A DNA stretch of 64,000 nucleotides from Rhodoplanes serenus (GTDB lineage: Bacteria > Pseudomonadota > Alphaproteobacteria > Rhizobiales > Xanthobacteraceae): contig CAMDDZ010000012.1 of assembly GCA_945893145.1 (NCBI GenBank), positions 1-64,000 on the forward strand, given 5' to 3'. Below are positions 6,880 through 15,386 of this stretch, in pieces. Numbering within the stretch: the stretch's first letter is position 1; every line of letters begins with the position of its first letter. Both the position numbers and the translations under genes were made by a program. The notes beneath the pieces are model-generated. The model saw nothing but the letters and a program-made list of their open reading frames with translations. It ran no database searches and was not told the DNA's origin.

Positions 6880-8151
6880 TCAGGCCGCTGCCGCCACGGC
6901 CGGCCGCTCGGGCTGCTTGCCGCTGTAGCCGATGAACCAAACCAGGATGGAGGCGAGCAGGCACAGCAGCCCAGAAATCAGGAAGGCATGCATGTAGGTC
7001 GCGAAATTGTCCCGGAATACGCCGCCGAAGAACGCCGCGCTCGCGCCGCCCAGCTGATGTACGCAGGTGACCCAGCCGTACATGACGCCGGTCTTTTCGC
7101 GGCCGAACGTCTGCCCGATCAGCTTGATGGTCGGCGGAATGGTGGCGATCCAGTCGAGGCCGTAGAACATCGCAAACAGCGCGAGCCCATAAAAGGTGTC
7201 GAACGAGAACGGCAGGATCAGCAGCGAGAGGCCGCGCAGGCCGTAATAGATGCTCAGCAGCAGGCGGGCATCGACGCGATCGGAAAGCCAGCCCGAGCCG
7301 GTGGCGCCGAAAAAGTTGAACATCGCCATCGAGGCCAACAGGCTTGCCGCGGCAATCTCCGGAATGCCGTGGTCGATGCAGGCGGGGATCAAGTGGGTGC
7401 CGACGAGGCCGTTGGTCGATGCGCCGCAAACGAAGAACGTGCCGGCGATGATGTAGAAGTCGCGCGTGCGCAGCCCGAGCGCGAGGCCCGCAAATGCCTG
7501 GCGCACCGGATTGCCGGTCTGCCGCACGGCAGGCTTGGTTCCCGGGGCCTCGCCATAAGCGGTCAGGCCCTTGTCCTCGGGCCGATCGCGCATCAGCAGC
7601 GCGACGATGGGAACCAGCCCGAGCACGATCGCCGCCATCACCAGCGCCATGGTGCGCCAGCCGAAATTCACCGCCACCATGGCGAGCAGCGGCAGCAGCA
7701 GGAACTGGCCGGTGGCCACCGCCGAGGCCAGGATGCCGAGCACCATGCCGCGCCGCGCCACGAACCAGCGCGACGCCATCTGCGCCGCCAGCACATTGGT
7801 GGTGAAGCCGATGCAGAAGCCCAGCACGACGCCCCACAGCGCGATGAGCTGCCATGCGGCGGTCATCAGAGTCGTCAGCGCAATGCTGATGCCGATCGCG
7901 GACACCGCAACCGTCATGATGCGGCGCACCCCGAACGCATCCATGGTGGCCGCTGCGAACGGCGCCAACAGGCCGTAGAGGCAGATGTTGATGCCGACGG
8001 CGAGCGAGATGGTGGTGCGCGACCAGCCGAATTCGTTTTCCAGCGGCACCACGAATACGCCGGGCACGGCGCGGACACCCGCGCCGACCATCAGAATGAG
8101 GAACGTCACCGCCGCGATGACCCAGGCGTAGTGAAGTTTTCTGATTGCCAC
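6880..8151 (-). CDS. MFS transporter
   Basis: A 423-residue major facilitator with about 12 transmembrane helices and the helix 2-3 loop motif DAFGVRR. It resembles the monocarboxylate/oxalate-formate branch (opening helix YAWVIAAVTFLILMVGAGVR, then FVVPLENEFGWSR), which usually takes up small organic acids. It starts 9 bases after the PrpD-family stop and is followed 21 bases later by the SDR, so the three are almost certainly co-transcribed. Likely imports the acid handled by its neighbours; substrate not determinable. Confidence 0.85.
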   Translation of the reverse strand: MAIRKLHYAWVIAAVTFLILMVGAGVRAVPGVFVVPLENEFGWSRTTISLAVGINICLYGLLAPFAAATMDAFGVRRIMTVAVSAIGISIALTTLMTAAWQLIALWGVVLGFCIGFTTNVLAAQMASRWFVARRGMVLGILASAVATGQFLLLPLLAMVAVNFGWRTMALVMAAIVLGLVPIVALLMRDRPEDKGLTAYGEAPGTKPAVRQTGNPVRQAFAGLALGLRTRDFYIIAGTFFVCGASTNGLVGTHLIPACIDHGIPEIAAASLLASMAMFNFFGATGSGWLSDRVDARLLLSIYYGLRGLSLLILPFSFDTFYGLALFAMFYGLDWIATIPPTIKLIGQTFGREKTGVMYGWVTCVHQLGGASAAFFGGVFRDNFATYMHAFLISGLLCLLASILVWFIGYSGKQPERPAVAAAA

Positions 8152-8160
8152 CGTGATTGC

Positions 8161-9528
8161 CTAACCCCGCAAGGCGGAAAGATCGATCGGCCCTTCGAAC
8201 ACATTCGCCGCGACCTTCAGCGCGGCTTGCGCGCGCGCCGCATCATAGCCGCCGTGGCGGGCGTTGAGGATGAACTTGGCCTCGATGTCGGCCCGCGTCA
8301 ACGGCTCGTGCGCGCCGCCGCGCATGTGCGGCTGGCGCTCCTCGACCACGCTGCCGTCGCGCAGCGTGACGCGGATGTGGCCGGTGAAGTTTTTCGGATA
8401 GGGATTGTTGGGGTCGATCTGGTAGCGGACCTTGTTGGCGAGCGCCACGACCGCGGGCTCCTTCACGGCCTGATCGGTGAAGTCGATCAAACCGACATTG
8501 CCCCGCACGAAGCCCGCGGCGACGCAATAAGGCGTCGAGAACTTACCCGCATAACCATTCCTCGGCGTCTGCTTGGCGGCGAGCGGCTCCCACAGCCGGT
8601 GCACGGTCCCCTCGCCCACTTCGCAAACCATTTCCTTGATGTCGTCCGCTTTGATGCCGCGCGCAGCGAGCCGCCGCGCGCAGTCGATGTAAGGGTGCGT
8701 CATCGTTCCGCACGGATAGGGCTTGAACGCCAGCGTCTGCGTCACCCAGCGCGTGCCAAAGTCGCCGGTCAGCGCGCCGTAGTCGCCCTCCAGCGTATTG
8801 GCGAAGCCATGAAACAAACCATGGACGCCCTCAAACACGGTGCGCGGTCCGGAAAAGCCCGCGCGCGCGAGCAGCGCCGCGCGCATGCCCGATTGCGCCG
8901 CCCAGCCGGCGTGCATACGCTTGGTCCAGGTGCCTTCGGCCAGATATTCGATGATGCCCGAAGCCATGCTGCCGACCACGCCGAGCGCATCGACCATCTG
9001 TTGCTTGTGCAGCCCGAGCGCAGTGGCGACACCGGCGGCAGCGCCCGAGGCGCCATAGATTGCGGTCGGATGGAAGCCCGCCTTGTGCGCCTTGGTGGGC
9101 GCGACCGTGGAGAGCCGGCACATCGTCTCGATGCCGACCGCGATGCCCATCAGCGCGGCAGCGCCGTGAACACCATGCCGCTCGCAGGTCGCCAGCACCG
9201 CAGGCACCACCACCGCGCCGGCATGCACCGGGCCACCCTCGAAGGTGTCGTCGAAATCCTCGCCATGCGCCGCCGTGCCGTTGACGAACGCGGCGCCTGC
9301 CGCGCTCAACGTGCGCTTGTGCCCGACCGCGGTGCAGGACCCGTTATCGTCCCAGCCGTTCAGCGCCGCCCACACGTAATCCTCGTTGCGTGCGGCAAGG
9401 CACAGACCGATCACATCGATGACGGTTTCCTCGCATTTTGCCCGCACCGCCGGCGGAATTCGCTCAACGGCCGCGATCCGGGCGGCGAGCTGTTCGGCCA
9501 CCGCGATGTCGGGAAGCTTGGCGTCCAT
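8161..9528 (-). CDS. MmgE/PrpD-family protein
   Basis: 455 residues, normal for the 2-methylcitrate dehydratase-like family, which contains dehydratases and isomerases of branched or substituted di- and tricarboxylates. Typical segments are FVNGTAAHGEDFDDTFEGGPVH near 90-110, HPTAIYGASGAAAGVATALG and KPYPCGTMTHPYIDCA. The start is supported by GAGG seven bases upstream. First gene of a minus-strand operon with an MFS carrier and an SDR. No prpB/prpC genes nearby, so a methylcitrate cycle role is unlikely; another hydroxy or unsaturated acid is probable. Confidence 0.85.
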   Translation of the reverse strand: MDAKLPDIAVAEQLAARIAAVERIPPAVRAKCEETVIDVIGLCLAARNEDYVWAALNGWDDNGSCTAVGHKRTLSAAGAAFVNGTAAHGEDFDDTFEGGPVHAGAVVVPAVLATCERHGVHGAAALMGIAVGIETMCRLSTVAPTKAHKAGFHPTAIYGASGAAAGVATALGLHKQQMVDALGVVGSMASGIIEYLAEGTWTKRMHAGWAAQSGMRAALLARAGFSGPRTVFEGVHGLFHGFANTLEGDYGALTGDFGTRWVTQTLAFKPYPCGTMTHPYIDCARRLAARGIKADDIKEMVCEVGEGTVHRLWEPLAAKQTPRNGYAGKFSTPYCVAAGFVRGNVGLIDFTDQAVKEPAVVALANKVRYQIDPNNPYPKNFTGHIRVTLRDGSVVEERQPHMRGGAHEPLTRADIEAKFILNARHGGYDAARAQAALKVAANVFEGPIDLSALRG

Positions 9529-9616
9529 TCAGGTCCTCACATTGACTTTTTGCGGCCGCAATGCAGGCTAACGATCATCTCATCGCATATTTCTTCATCA
9601 TTGAGCGAGTGCGATC

Positions 9617-10003
9617 ATGAAATTGTTGGCGCGAATTTTCTTGGTTTTCGCTTTCGTCGCAGCGATGCCGCCGGTGCTGCGGGCCGAAGACAACGCCACC
9701 AAGCTGCTCGGCATGTGGCGCGAATTCAGTCCCGGCGACAACCTCGTCGAGTTCAAGCCCGGAACGGTTACGATGCTGCTGCGGAAGGGTGAGATCCAGG
9801 ATTTGCGCACCATGGAGGGGACCTGGACGCTGTCGCCCGATGGCACCACGCTCTCTCTGACGTTCAAGGTTGGCGGCCGAGACCGGACCCTATCCGCCAC
9901 GCTCGCGTTCACCGGCGACGAGATGGTGCTGACCGACGATACCAAGATTCCAACGCGCCACCGCCGCCACACCGGTACGCTGCCCGACTGGGCGAAGTGG
10001 TAA
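9617..10003 (+). CDS. Small exported beta-rich protein
   Basis: 128 residues with a signal peptide (MKLLARIFLVFAFVAAMPPVLRA, about 1-23), then a compact beta-strand-rich domain, KLLGMWREFSPGDNLVEFKPG to RDRTLSATLAFTGDEMVLTDD. The pattern of an initial GxW with alternating strands recalls lipocalin-like stress or lipid-binding folds, but this is only structural resemblance. No cysteines. Single gene facing the ABC permease gene convergently. Function unknown. Confidence 0.65.
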   Translation: MKLLARIFLVFAFVAAMPPVLRAEDNATKLLGMWREFSPGDNLVEFKPGTVTMLLRKGEIQDLRTMEGTWTLSPDGTTLSLTFKVGGRDRTLSATLAFTGDEMVLTDDTKIPTRHRRHTGTLPDWAKW

Positions 10004-10058
10004 GGCAGCTACCGAGCGACTCGTAGCTCAGCATGGCTCGGCCAAATAAAATCAAGCT

Positions 10059-11843
10059 CTAGGCATTCCTGATCTGCACGGGGCTGCCGCCGATCCGCAG
10101 GCGGTTGGCGAGCGCGACGATGCCGAACGTCACCACCAGCATGATGATGCCGAGCACCGAGATGGCGGCGAGGTCGCCGCTCTCGTTGAGGTCGAAGATC
10201 AGCACCGAGATCACCTTGGTTTCCGAGGTGAACAGCATGATGGCGGCCGACAATTCGCGGATCGTGCCGACGAACACGAAACACCAGGTCGCGATCACCG
10301 AGGTGCGAAGCAGCGGCGCGGTGATCTGCCATAGCGCCCGCAGCCGCGTCGCGCCGAGGATGCGGCTGGCGTCCTCCAACTCCGGATGGATTGCCCTGAA
10401 CGCCGACTGCATCTGCTGATAGGCCGCCGGCAGGCCCAACGTCAGGAAGGCGAGCAGCAGAATCCACTTCGTCCCATAGAGTTGGAACGCAGACGCGAAC
10501 GTGTCGCAGGGGACGCCGCTGATGCTCTTGCACACATACGACACCGCGAGCGGCATCTGCGTGTAGCTGAGGAACAATCCGACGCCGAGCACGATGCCCG
10601 GAATCGCAACCGGCGCGGTTGCGAGGAAGCCGAGCGCGCGATGGCCGGTCACCGCCTGGCGCGTGGTCAGGTAGGAGATCACGACCGCCAGAATGGTGCC
10701 GAGCGTTGCAGTCGCAATCCCGAGCACGAAGGTGTTGTAGAGGGCGAGCTTGGTGGCGGAGAGCTCGAAGAACACAAAGTAGAGATTGTGGAATGTGAAG
10801 TTGTCGAACCAGATCGGCGTCGTGGCGATGCGCGAGAACGACGCGTTGAGCAGCGCGCCATAGGGCAGCAGCACCGGGCACAGCAAAACAACAAAGCAGA
10901 AGCCGAGCGCGAGCCAGGTCAGCCCGCCAAGCTGGATGATGCGCGGATCGCTGTTCTTGCCGCCGATCACCGAATAGGAGCGCCGGCCGAGGATCATATG
11001 CTCGGCGCGCAGCAGGATCACGGTCAGGATTAGCAGCGGCAACGAGGCCGCGGCGGCAAGCTCAGGCTTGGGCGGATACTGGAACAGGCTCCAGATCTTG
11101 GTCGTCATGGTGTGGAAGCCCGCCGGCAGCGCGAGAATCGCGGGCGATCCGAACAGCGTCATGGCCTGCAGGAAGGCGACCAGCGCGCCGGCCAGCAGCG
11201 CCGGCAGCACCAGCGGAATCGTGATCCGCTTTGCGGTCTGCCAGGTCCCGCCACCCAGGATCGACGAAGCGTCTTCCAGATCGCCCGGCATGCGGTCGAG
11301 CGCGTTGGCGACCAGCACGAACACATAAGGGAAGGTGTAGCAGGCGATGACGAAGATCAGCCCGGGGAACGAATAGATGTTGAAGATGTGCTCGTCGGAT
11401 TCGAGGCCGAACGCCGAGCGCGCCAGCTTGTTCAGCAATCCGCTGTTGGGCGCCGCCAGCAACTCCCAGGCGATGGCGCCGAGAAACGGCGGGGTGACGA
11501 ACGACGCCGTCACCATCAGGCGGACGGTGCGGCGCAGCGGCATGTCGGTGCGCGCCACCAGCCAGCCCATCGGCGCTGCCACCAAGCAGCAGATCAAGCT
11601 GGTCGAGGTCGCGAGGACAAAGGTGGTGACCAGCGGTTCCTGAAACGCGGGGTCCGAGAACAGCGTGTAGAAGTTGCCAATCGTGAACGCGCCGGTCTTA
11701 TCGACGAAGGCGTAATACACCAGCCACGACATCGGCAGCACGATGAGCAGCACCAGCGCCGCCGCGAAGCCGTAAAGCACGGTCTTGGTGTAGTCGAAGC
11801 CGTGCTTTCTGCGCGGGGCCTGCTCGGAAATCGCAATGGTCAC
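10059..11843 (-). CDS. Fused two-domain ABC permease (FbpB/ThiP type)
   Basis: 594 residues containing two homologous six-helix permease halves, as in iron(III), thiamine and phosphonate importers. Each half has its EAA loop for the ATPase: EDASSILGGGTWQTAKRI and LEDASRILGATRLRALWQI. It works in the inner membrane with the ATPase at 16485-17546 and one or more of the four binding proteins between them. A 181-base gap with a palindromic repeat separates it from the last binding-protein gene, which could lower its expression relative to the binding proteins. Confidence 0.9.
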   Translation of the reverse strand: MTIAISEQAPRRKHGFDYTKTVLYGFAAALVLLIVLPMSWLVYYAFVDKTGAFTIGNFYTLFSDPAFQEPLVTTFVLATSTSLICCLVAAPMGWLVARTDMPLRRTVRLMVTASFVTPPFLGAIAWELLAAPNSGLLNKLARSAFGLESDEHIFNIYSFPGLIFVIACYTFPYVFVLVANALDRMPGDLEDASSILGGGTWQTAKRITIPLVLPALLAGALVAFLQAMTLFGSPAILALPAGFHTMTTKIWSLFQYPPKPELAAAASLPLLILTVILLRAEHMILGRRSYSVIGGKNSDPRIIQLGGLTWLALGFCFVVLLCPVLLPYGALLNASFSRIATTPIWFDNFTFHNLYFVFFELSATKLALYNTFVLGIATATLGTILAVVISYLTTRQAVTGHRALGFLATAPVAIPGIVLGVGLFLSYTQMPLAVSYVCKSISGVPCDTFASAFQLYGTKWILLLAFLTLGLPAAYQQMQSAFRAIHPELEDASRILGATRLRALWQITAPLLRTSVIATWCFVFVGTIRELSAAIMLFTSETKVISVLIFDLNESGDLAAISVLGIIMLVVTFGIVALANRLRIGGSPVQIRNA

Positions 11844-11867
11844 TTGTTCAATCCCAACACTTTGACG

Positions 11868-12013
11868 CGTGTCCCGGACGAGCGAGCGCGACAGCGCGAG
11901 CGACGATCCGGGACCCCGATAGAAGCCGCAACCACACGATATTAGCCGATATTAAGCTGGGTCCCGGGTCTCGTTCCACTCGGCTTCGCCTCGTTTCACG
12001 CCGCCCGGGACAC
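11868..12013. repeat. Palindromic intergenic repeat
   Basis: An outer inverted pair (GTGTCCCGG near 11869-11877 with CCGGGACAC near 12005-12013) and an inner pair (GATCCGGGACCC near 11905-11916 with GGGTCCCGG near 11959-11967) form a long imperfect hairpin. It lies inside the ABC operon, between the fourth binding protein and the permease. It resembles REP/BIME-type elements of this bacterial group and may act as an RNA stability or termination element. Confidence 0.65.
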
Positions 12014-12024
12014 GAAGCCCCGCC

Positions 12025-13089
12025 CTACACCTTGAAGATCTGCGCGTAGCGCCGCTTGATCTCGTCAGCCATTTTTTCGACGCCCTCGACATCCTCCTTC
12101 ATCAGCTTGATGTCGGTGAGCTTGCGGACGCCGGGCTTCTCGACGACCTGCTTGTGCGCCGAATACTGCCGGGCGAAGTCGGTGACGATCTGCTGGCCTT
12201 CGCGCGTATGCATCCAGTTCTGGAACAGCTTGGCGGCGTTCGGATTGGGCGCGGCCTTGAACACCGCGCTGGGGCTCGTCGCGACCGGCGTACCCTCGCT
12301 CGGATAAACAAGGTCCACTGGATCGCCGCGCTCCTTGTACTGGATGACAAGATAGCCAGCTCCATCGAACATCACGGCGCGCTCGCCGAGCGCGAGTTTC
12401 TTGGGCGGATCGGTCGCCGATTGCAGCTGCATGACGCGCTGCTTGGCGAGCTTCTCCAGATACTCCCAGCCGAGATCGCGGGCGAGCTGGAAGGTCGAGT
12501 TCATGATGGTGCCGCTGTAGGCCGGATGCGCCTTCACCATCTTGCCCGCCCATTTCGGATCGAGCAGATCGGCGAAGCTCTTCGGCACGTCCTCGGGCTT
12601 GACCAGCTTGGTGTTGTAGCCGATCGGCGATAGCAGCACGCGCGTCACGACTTCGAACCCATTAGGGTCGTAATAGGCCTTGTCGTAATGCTGTACGACC
12701 TCTTCGGGCAGGTACGGCAGCAGCCAGCCGTTCGCCTTCCAGGCGAGGCAGTGCGCCTGGTCGGAGGTGTTCACCACATCGACCGCATGGATGTTGCTGG
12801 CGTATTCCTGGCCGATCCGGGTGAACACGCGCTCGGCGCCGGACCGCTCGACCCGCACCGCGATGCCGAACTTCGCCTCGAAGCCCTTGCCGAGCTTTTC
12901 GCCGAGCGTGATGTCCATGGCGGTGTAGAAGGCGCACTTGCCTTCCTTTTTCGCCGCCTCGATCAGCGCCGGCGTGATCGCCTCGGGCGGCGGCGCCGCC
13001 GCCCGCAGCGGCTCGGCGAAAACCGTGGCGGCCACGAGTGCCGTCGTGCCCTTGAGAACGTCGCGCCGGGAGAATGTGCTGTTGCGCAT
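12025..13089 (-). CDS. ABC solute-binding protein, copy 4 of 4
   Basis: 354 residues from the ATG at 13089, supported by AGAGGA six bases upstream. Twin-arginine signal SRRDVLKG at 7-14, then a family-1-type (Fbp-like) binding fold. It is the most divergent of the four tandem paralogues: the shared AEHKDADG segment is replaced by DKAYYDPNG, and FDGAGYLVIQ stands where the others have a DGNEY-like motif. The C-terminal signature EIKRRYAQIFKV is common to all. The changed central region suggests a different ligand. Separated from copy 3 by a 121-base palindromic element. Confidence 0.87.
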   Translation of the reverse strand: MRNSTFSRRDVLKGTTALVAATVFAEPLRAAAPPPEAITPALIEAAKKEGKCAFYTAMDITLGEKLGKGFEAKFGIAVRVERSGAERVFTRIGQEYASNIHAVDVVNTSDQAHCLAWKANGWLLPYLPEEVVQHYDKAYYDPNGFEVVTRVLLSPIGYNTKLVKPEDVPKSFADLLDPKWAGKMVKAHPAYSGTIMNSTFQLARDLGWEYLEKLAKQRVMQLQSATDPPKKLALGERAVMFDGAGYLVIQYKERGDPVDLVYPSEGTPVATSPSAVFKAAPNPNAAKLFQNWMHTREGQQIVTDFARQYSAHKQVVEKPGVRKLTDIKLMKEDVEGVEKMADEIKRRYAQIFKV

Positions 13090-13106
13090 GGCCGATCCTC
13101 TCTTCT

Positions 13107-13227
13107 CCCTCTCCCCGCTTGCGGGGAGAGGGTCGGGGTGAGGGGGCATTTCCAGATGCTCAAGCGGTGGTGATGCCCCCTCACCCGCTCGCTCCGCTCG
13201 CGACCTCTCCCCGCAAGCGGGGAGAGG
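13107..13227. repeat. REP/BIME-like double hairpin
   Basis: Two nearly perfect hairpins face each other: CCCTCTCCCCGC-tt-GCGGGGAGAGGG (13107-13132, 12-bp stem) and CCTCTCCCCGC-aa-GCGGGGAGAGG (13204-13227, 11-bp stem). The segment between also forms an inverted repeat (GGGTGAGGGGGCAT with ATGCCCCCTCACCC), so the whole 121 bases can fold as one cruciform. The same hairpin core is found at 21836-21859. It lies between binding-protein copies 3 and 4. Confidence 0.8.
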
Positions 13228-13237
13228 TAAAAAGCGG

Positions 13238-14311
13238 CTAGACCTTGAACAAACTCGTGTAACGCCTCTTGATCTCGTCGCTCTGCTGCTCGACCGCGGC
13301 GGCATCGTCCTTCATGGTCTTGATGTCCTTGAAGGGCGTCCGGCCGGGCTTCTCCTTGGTCTGCGGATGCACCGAGCGCAATCCGCCGACATCGACGTTG
13401 AGTTGCTGGCACTCCACGCTGAAACAATAGGCCTGGAACAGCCGCGCCGCATTCGGATTCGGTGCGTTCTTGAAGATGCCGTTCGGCCCGATGATGAGCG
13501 GCGTGCCCTCGCTGGCATAGATCGGAGCGACCGGCCTGCCGGCTTCCCGGAACTGGAACAGATTGTATTCGTTGCCGTCCGCCGCCACCGGCCGCTCGCC
13601 GAGCGCGAGTTTCTTCGACGGATCGGACGCCGACTGCACCTGCATGATGTTTTGCTGGGCAAGCTTTTCGAAGTACGGCCAGCCCAGATCGCGCGCCTGC
13701 TGATAGGTAGCGGTCATGATGGTGCCACTGTAGCCCGGATGCGCCTTTACGAGCTTGCCTTTCCACTTCGGGTCGAGCAGATCGGCGAAGCTCTTTGGCG
13801 CGTCCTGCGGCTTCACCAGATCGGTGTTGATGCCGATGACACTCAGGCCGACGCGGAAGCTCGCGAACAGACCATCCGCGTCCTTGTGCTCAGCCGGATA
13901 TTTGGCGACGTCCTCCGGAACGTAGGGAGCCAGCAAGCCCTCGCGCTTCCACACGATGAAGTGCGCGGCATCGGACGAGTTCACCGCGTCGCAGGCGTAG
14001 ATGCGGCTCGATTGCTCCTGGGCGATGCGGGTGAAAATGCGCTCGGCGCCCGAACGCTCGACCCGCACCGCGATGCTGGGGAACTTGGCCTCGAACGACT
14101 TGGCGATCTTCTCCGCGAGCGGCAGGTCGATCGAGGTGTAATAGACGACCTTGCCTTCCTTCCTGGCCGCCTCGATCAATGCCGGCGTGATCGTCTCAGC
14201 GGGCGGCGCGGCAGCGAGCACCTTCGTGGTCAAGACGCGCGCGCCCGCAAGCGTCAGCGCGAGCGCGCCAGAGCCCTTCAGCAATCGGCGGCGGGAAACA
14301 GTCTGACGCAT
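13238..14311 (-). CDS. ABC solute-binding protein, copy 3 of 4
   Basis: 357 residues with a Tat-type signal (SRRRLLKG, 6-13) and a binding-protein fold closely related to its neighbours. Shared blocks are TPALIEAARKEGKVVYYTS, AVRVERSGAERIFTRI, NSSDAAHFIVWKREG, AEHKDADGLFAS, LLDPKWKGKLVKAHPGYSG and NAPNPNAARLFQ. It differs from copy 2 by a longer signal region and SASDPSKKLALGERPVAADG. Starts 7 bases after the copy 2 stop, so the two are translationally close. Exported folded, probably to the periplasm; ligand unknown. Confidence 0.88.
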   Translation of the reverse strand: MRQTVSRRRLLKGSGALALTLAGARVLTTKVLAAAPPAETITPALIEAARKEGKVVYYTSIDLPLAEKIAKSFEAKFPSIAVRVERSGAERIFTRIAQEQSSRIYACDAVNSSDAAHFIVWKREGLLAPYVPEDVAKYPAEHKDADGLFASFRVGLSVIGINTDLVKPQDAPKSFADLLDPKWKGKLVKAHPGYSGTIMTATYQQARDLGWPYFEKLAQQNIMQVQSASDPSKKLALGERPVAADGNEYNLFQFREAGRPVAPIYASEGTPLIIGPNGIFKNAPNPNAARLFQAYCFSVECQQLNVDVGGLRSVHPQTKEKPGRTPFKDIKTMKDDAAAVEQQSDEIKRRYTSLFKV

Positions 14312-14318
14312 ACTGGCC

Positions 14319-15383
14319 TCACACCTTGAAGTACTGCGTGTAACGCACCTTGATCTGCTCGCTGTCGCGTTCGACAGCCGCAGCGTCGTCCTTCATCACC
14401 TTGATCTCCGACAACGGCTTGCGGCCGGGCTTGTCCTTGACGAGCTTGTGGGCCGATCGCAGCCCGCCGAACTCGACGTTGAACTGCTGGCACTCGGCCG
14501 ACAGCATGAAATTCTGCAACAGCTTGGCGGCATTCGGGTTCGGCGCGCTTTTGAGGATACCGTTCGGCCCGATGATCATCGGCGAGCCTTCCACCGCATA
14601 GATCGGATCGACCGGCTTGCCGGTCTCCTTGAGTTGGAAGATGCCGTATTCGATGCCGTCGGCCATGATGGCGCGCTCGCCCAGCGCCAGCTTCTTGGGC
14701 GGATCGGACGCCGACTGCAGCTGCATGATGCGCTGCTTGGCGAGCTTCTCGTAATAGTCCCAGCCCACGTCGCGCGCGGTCTGGAAGGTGGCGGTCAGGA
14801 TGGTGCCGCTGTAGCCCGGATGCGCCTTGACGATCTTGCCGGCCCATTTCGGATCGAGCAGGTCGCGGAAGCCTTTCGGCGCGTCCTCAGGCTTAACCAG
14901 GTCGGTGTTGCGCGCCATGATACAGAGATAGACGCGATAGCTTGCGAACAGCCCGTCCGCGTCCTTGTGCTCGGCCGGATAATGCTGTGCCACGTCCTCG
15001 GGAACATAGGGCAGCAGCAGGCCGTCGCGCTTCCACACCACGAAATGCGCGGCATCGGACGATTGCACCACGTCGCAGGCGTAGATGCGGCTCTGCTGCT
15101 CCTGGCCGATGCGGGTGAAGATGCGCTCCGCGCCGGTGCGCTCGACCCGCACCGCGATGCCGGGATATTTCGCTTCGAACGCCTTGGCGACCTTCTCGGC
15201 GAGCGGCAAATCGACCGAGGTGTAATGAACGACCTTGCCCTCTTTCTTAGCCGCCTCGATCAGCGCCGGCGTCACCGCCTCGGCCGGCGGCGCGGCGGCG
15301 CGGAGCGGCTCGGCGAACAGGCCGGTTGCGGCGAGCGCCGTGCCGGCCTTCAGCACATCGCGCCGGTTGAATTTTCCTGTCAT
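14319..15383 (-). CDS. ABC solute-binding protein, copy 2 of 4
   Basis: 354 residues, Tat signal NRRDVLKAG. It aligns throughout with copies 1 and 3 (AVRVERTGAERIFTRIGQEQ, SSDAAHFVVWKRDGLL, LGERAIMADGIEYGIFQLKE). It begins 3 bases after the copy 1 stop and ends 7 bases before the copy 3 start. Like copy 3 it has an IYACD segment where copy 1 has IFAVD. Such close spacing and similarity indicate local tandem duplication within one transcript. Confidence 0.88.
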   Translation of the reverse strand: MTGKFNRRDVLKAGTALAATGLFAEPLRAAAPPAEAVTPALIEAAKKEGKVVHYTSVDLPLAEKVAKAFEAKYPGIAVRVERTGAERIFTRIGQEQQSRIYACDVVQSSDAAHFVVWKRDGLLLPYVPEDVAQHYPAEHKDADGLFASYRVYLCIMARNTDLVKPEDAPKGFRDLLDPKWAGKIVKAHPGYSGTILTATFQTARDVGWDYYEKLAKQRIMQLQSASDPPKKLALGERAIMADGIEYGIFQLKETGKPVDPIYAVEGSPMIIGPNGILKSAPNPNAAKLLQNFMLSAECQQFNVEFGGLRSAHKLVKDKPGRKPLSEIKVMKDDAAAVERDSEQIKVRYTQYFKV

Positions 15384-15386
15384 GGC

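Noticed and set aside
6250-9792. Very long open frame on the + strand (about 1180 codons)
   Set aside because: It is antisense to three well-recognised genes (SDR, MFS, PrpD), has low-complexity Arg/His/Gln-rich translation and no domain; an effect of high GC at third codon positions.
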